From: Methanobacteriota archaeon
GTDB taxonomy: Archaea > Halobacteriota > Methanosarcinia > Methanosarcinales > Methanosarcinaceae
Length of the DNA stretch: 64,000 nt
Assembly: GCA_023399215.1 (NCBI GenBank)
Contig: JAEWQJ010000024.1
Location: 1 to 64,000, forward strand
Direction of reading: 5' to 3'
Positions 62,048-64,000 of the stretch are shown piece after piece. The translations under genes and the position numbers were made by a program. A model generated the notes under the pieces. It did no database searches and had not been told where the DNA came from. It worked only from the letters and a program-made list of their open reading frames with translations. The first letter of the stretch is position 1. Every line of letters starts with the position of its first letter.

Positions 62048-62394
62048 TATTCCCCACCATGAAATAATTGATTTACAGCATGATTGAGCTCTTGCCAGTT
62101 ATTTATGAATGTCTCCAATTCTTTTTCTCCCGCTGGTGTGATGGAAAAATATTTGCGTTTTGGCCCAAGAGCCGACTCACGATATTTTGCCTTTATGAGA
62201 TCGTTCTTTTCAAGGCGTAGCAGGAGCGGATAAATCGTGCCTTCTGAAATACCTGAAAAGCCATATATCTTCAATTGCTGTGAAATTTCATAGCCGTAAG
62301 TTTCTTTACTGCTAATTATTTTTAATATACAGCTTTCCAATATTCCTTTGAGCATTTGCGATGGTATCAATATGCTGCACCTCTTTTCGCACAC
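62047..62394 (-). CDS. PadR-family transcriptional regulator
   Basis: 115 residues as given; the frame opens with a GTG at 62394, but TTG 62370 (preceded by GAGGTG) and ATG 62355 (MLKGILESCILKIISS) are plausible, and the family usually begins near the last. The winged helix is ETYGYEISQQLKIYGFSGIS, EGTIYPLLLRLEKNDLIKAK, GPKRKYFSITPAGEKELETF. It probably represses its own operon through the palindrome at 62420-62440. Confidence 0.88.
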   Translation of the reverse strand: MCEKRCSILIPSQMLKGILESCILKIISSKETYGYEISQQLKIYGFSGISEGTIYPLLLRLEKNDLIKAKYRESALGPKRKYFSITPAGEKELETFINNWQELNHAVNQLFHGGE

Positions 62395-62419
62395 TACATT
62401 TTATAGCAAGATGCAATAC

Positions 62420-62440
62420 CTACCTTGCAATACAAGGTAG
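62420..62440. promoter_or_regulatory. Operator-like palindrome upstream of the PadR gene
   Basis: CTACCTTG-CAATA-CAAGGTAG, perfect 8-bp arms, extended by ATAC and GTAT further out. On the minus strand a TATA-like CTTATATAG lies about 25 bp upstream of its centre (about 62452-62460), so the palindrome covers the expected transcription start. This suits PadR autorepression. Confidence 0.7.
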
Positions 62441-62460
62441 TTGTATTGGCTATATAAGCG

Positions 62461-63430
62461 TATCGGCGTATTGCTAATTAATTCGGGGTCATGCCGGTTT
62501 TTGTTGAAAGCATGTTTTACTCTATCTTCTAAGTACCTTGTAAACTCTGGCAAAAGTCAAGGCAAATCACATAATGCCCCCTACCAAAAGTAACCAATGA
62601 TGAAATAACACATGTAATGCATCCAAACTCAAGAAGCAACATGTAAAAATAAAAGTCGTTTTTCCGTGATTGTAACGAGCCATAGTCATCCACAATGGCT
62701 TGATTACAATCTATCATTAACATAAAAAAGTAACTTTAGTTCCGCATCTTTACACTTGGTATCGATACATGCGCTTAATTAAGTATCAAACGCAAGGCAA
62801 TATTTATAAATTGCAATCGTCTGACCTCACAGAGATATGCATAGAATATATGCGCCTAAAAAAGTGGAAGTTAGGATAATAGTCTAGGTGATTTTTCCAG
62901 GTGCAAATCTTCAAATATTAAATAAAATTGGATTATATGTAACTATCGATCACCCCCTTTTAAAACTATTACAAATAATTTTTATTTATAACGATACCGA
63001 ATTCGCTAGTGAAAATGTCCGACACCAAGCGAAAGATTCTGCGTATCGTAATTGTATTTGACACAGTTTCCTCCATCAACGACCCATGAGTACTTTATCA
63101 ATTTTAGTTTTAAGTATATATGAGTCGTATAATTGTATATTGGAAGTATAAGCATATATAACTTTTTATCGACTTAGATTTCCAAATATGGAGGAAATTG
63201 TTATTTTTAAATCTGTTTGATAGTTTTATATTGAACATGAAAAGTAGAAACCAAACATAAAAAATACAACAGGTCAGTTCCATTCTAATAAAATAAAAAA
63301 ATGACGAAAGAATCTAAGAATTGAACTCAAGAATCTAAATTAAGCCAGAAAACAAAAACAAGTAAATCCCCAGAGATAAATGCAACAACGTTTAAAATCT
63401 ATCAAAATTAGTACATAAATAAAATTTTGG
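62461..63430. other. 970-bp intergenic region, no gene supported
   Basis: A 64-codon minus-strand frame at 62529-62723 has no recognisable content. The rest is AT-rich with scattered stops in all frames. Possible promoter tracts cannot be told from background. Confidence 0.5.
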
Positions 63431-63505
63431 TGGGGCCGCTGAGATTTGGACTCAGGTCGCAAGACCCCCAGCCTTGCAGGATGGACCAGGCTACCCTACG
63501 GCCCC
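63431..63505 (-). tRNA. tRNA-Pro (GGG)
   Basis: Complete on the minus strand: acceptor GGGGCCG/CGGCCCC plus A, anticodon stem CAAGG/TCTTG with loop CTGGGGG (anticodon GGG), T-arm CTGAG-TCCAAAT-CTCAG. CCA is not encoded. It is flanked by intergenic DNA. Confidence 0.95.
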
Positions 63506-63698
63506 GCAGAGTAGATTGTACTTTATCAATGGCAAATCTCCTTTTTGTTTACCATCGTCAACTATTGTAATCAAATATGTAGTATAAATGAGTATCGGTA
63601 GAAAAGCGTAGAGAAATTTTTTTCACTATATTTTTTTACAGTAGTCCATAAATCATAGACGTCATCCTTATCTGGATTTCTTAGCAAGATCTGATCTA

Positions 63699-64000
63699 TT
63701 ACGGTTTTTGGAAATCAGCTTCATAAGGCTTACTCAATATGCTTTTTGCCCTAAGGACTCGCTGGATAATGGTAATGTGGGAAAACACAGCTACAAGTAC
63801 CAGAGCCCAGCTTAAAAAACCTGAAATTCCACCCAGAGCCAGAAGAATCATTCTTTCCGTACGTTCGGCAATTCCCACTGACAGTTTCCGGCAGCCTGCG
63901 GATTCCGCACGGGCACGAGTGTAACTTACCAGGAAGGAGCCTATCATGGCAAAGCCTGCCCAGAGCCAGCCTTCTATTTGAACAATCGGGGGAAGGACAA
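63699..64000 (-). CDS. CDP-alcohol phosphatidyltransferase (archaetidylinositol-phosphate synthase type), partial
   Basis: Only the C-terminal about 100 residues lie in the window, and the frame stays open to base 64000. IEGWLWAGFAMIGSFLVSYT followed by RARAESAG carries the SYTRARAE motif found in archaetidylinositol-phosphate synthases and related membrane CDP-alcohol transferases. Two further helices (ILLALGGISGFLSWALVLVA) follow. It makes polar lipid head groups at the membrane. The 5' part, with the CDP-alcohol DGxxAR motif, lies outside. Confidence 0.72.
   Translation of the reverse strand, partial: VLPPIVQIEGWLWAGFAMIGSFLVSYTRARAESAGCRKLSVGIAERTERMILLALGGISGFLSWALVLVAVFSHITIIQRVLRAKSILSKPYEADFQKP

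Overview
The window is a stretch of methanogenic archaeal chromosome, almost certainly a Methanosarcina. The evidence is a complete formylmethanofuran dehydrogenase operon in the order fmdE-F-A-C-D-B, archaeal RNase P (Rnp4) and SRP19 genes, archaeal TATA-type promoters, bacterial-type mutS/mutL, many PKD, COG1361 and pentapeptide proteins, and very long AT-rich intergenic regions. The species cannot be fixed from the sequence alone.

Layout. 0-5.2 kb: an RND/MMPL-type exporter gene (noncanonical start) followed by two COG1361 surface-protein genes, divergent from a TrmB-type regulator. 5.4-7.4 kb: information-processing genes (metallo-beta-lactamase-fold protein, Rnp4, SRP19). 7.4-15.7 kb: an accessory zone with three small secreted low-complexity proteins, a type IV pilin and a decayed second pilin copy, transposase debris and two families of short inverted-repeat (MITE-like) elements. 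15.9-23.0 kb: an eight-gene minus-strand array made of a methyltransferase, a peptide/nickel-type ABC importer (binding protein, two permeases, two ATPases), a second paralogous methyltransferase and an MTH865-like protein. 24.1-30.2 kb: the fmd operon, with a ModE-like palindrome touching the first start codon and a strong terminator after the last gene. 30.5-35 kb: SIMPL protein, methyltransferase, cytochrome-b5-like lipoprotein, TnpB remnant, pyrophosphatase. 35.2-39.9 kb: a cluster that looks imported, with a short-chain dehydrogenase, a membrane protein, an 800-residue DUF362 protein with an EF-hand loop, and a divergent acetoacetate-decarboxylase-like gene preceded by a perfect 12-bp-arm palindrome. 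40.5-51 kb: secreted protein, MEDS/PAS histidine kinase, PKD/beta-propeller surface protein, then a duplicated pentapeptide / small gene / tRNA-Val cassette with three tRNA-Val copies in different states of decay. 51.2-61 kb: prepilin peptidase, SGNH-like lipoprotein, cbiE-cbiD, a candidate structured small RNA, mutL, mutS and a small zinc-ribbon gene with an apparent CTG start. 61-64 kb: PadR regulator with its membrane partner and an operator-like palindrome, tRNA-Pro, and the end of a CDP-alcohol phosphatidyltransferase gene running off the window.

How genes work together. FmdEFACDB carry out the first step of CO2 reduction (or the last oxidation step in methylotrophic growth). The ABC operon probably imports a peptide or metal-ligand complex, and the flanking methyltransferases may act on the same small molecule. 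CbiD and CbiE are successive corrin-ring methylases for the B12 needed by methyl transfer. The pilin (11.2 kb) and prepilin peptidase (51.2 kb) belong to the same processing pathway. The most unusual items are the methyltransferase-bracketed ABC operon, the SDR/DUF362/ADC cluster with its palindrome, the G-rich candidate small RNA at 55.2-55.4 kb, the tRNA-Val cassette duplication, and MITE-like elements placed just upstream of three secreted-protein genes and inside the fmd leader. All assignments were made by reading translations and motifs; no database search was possible.
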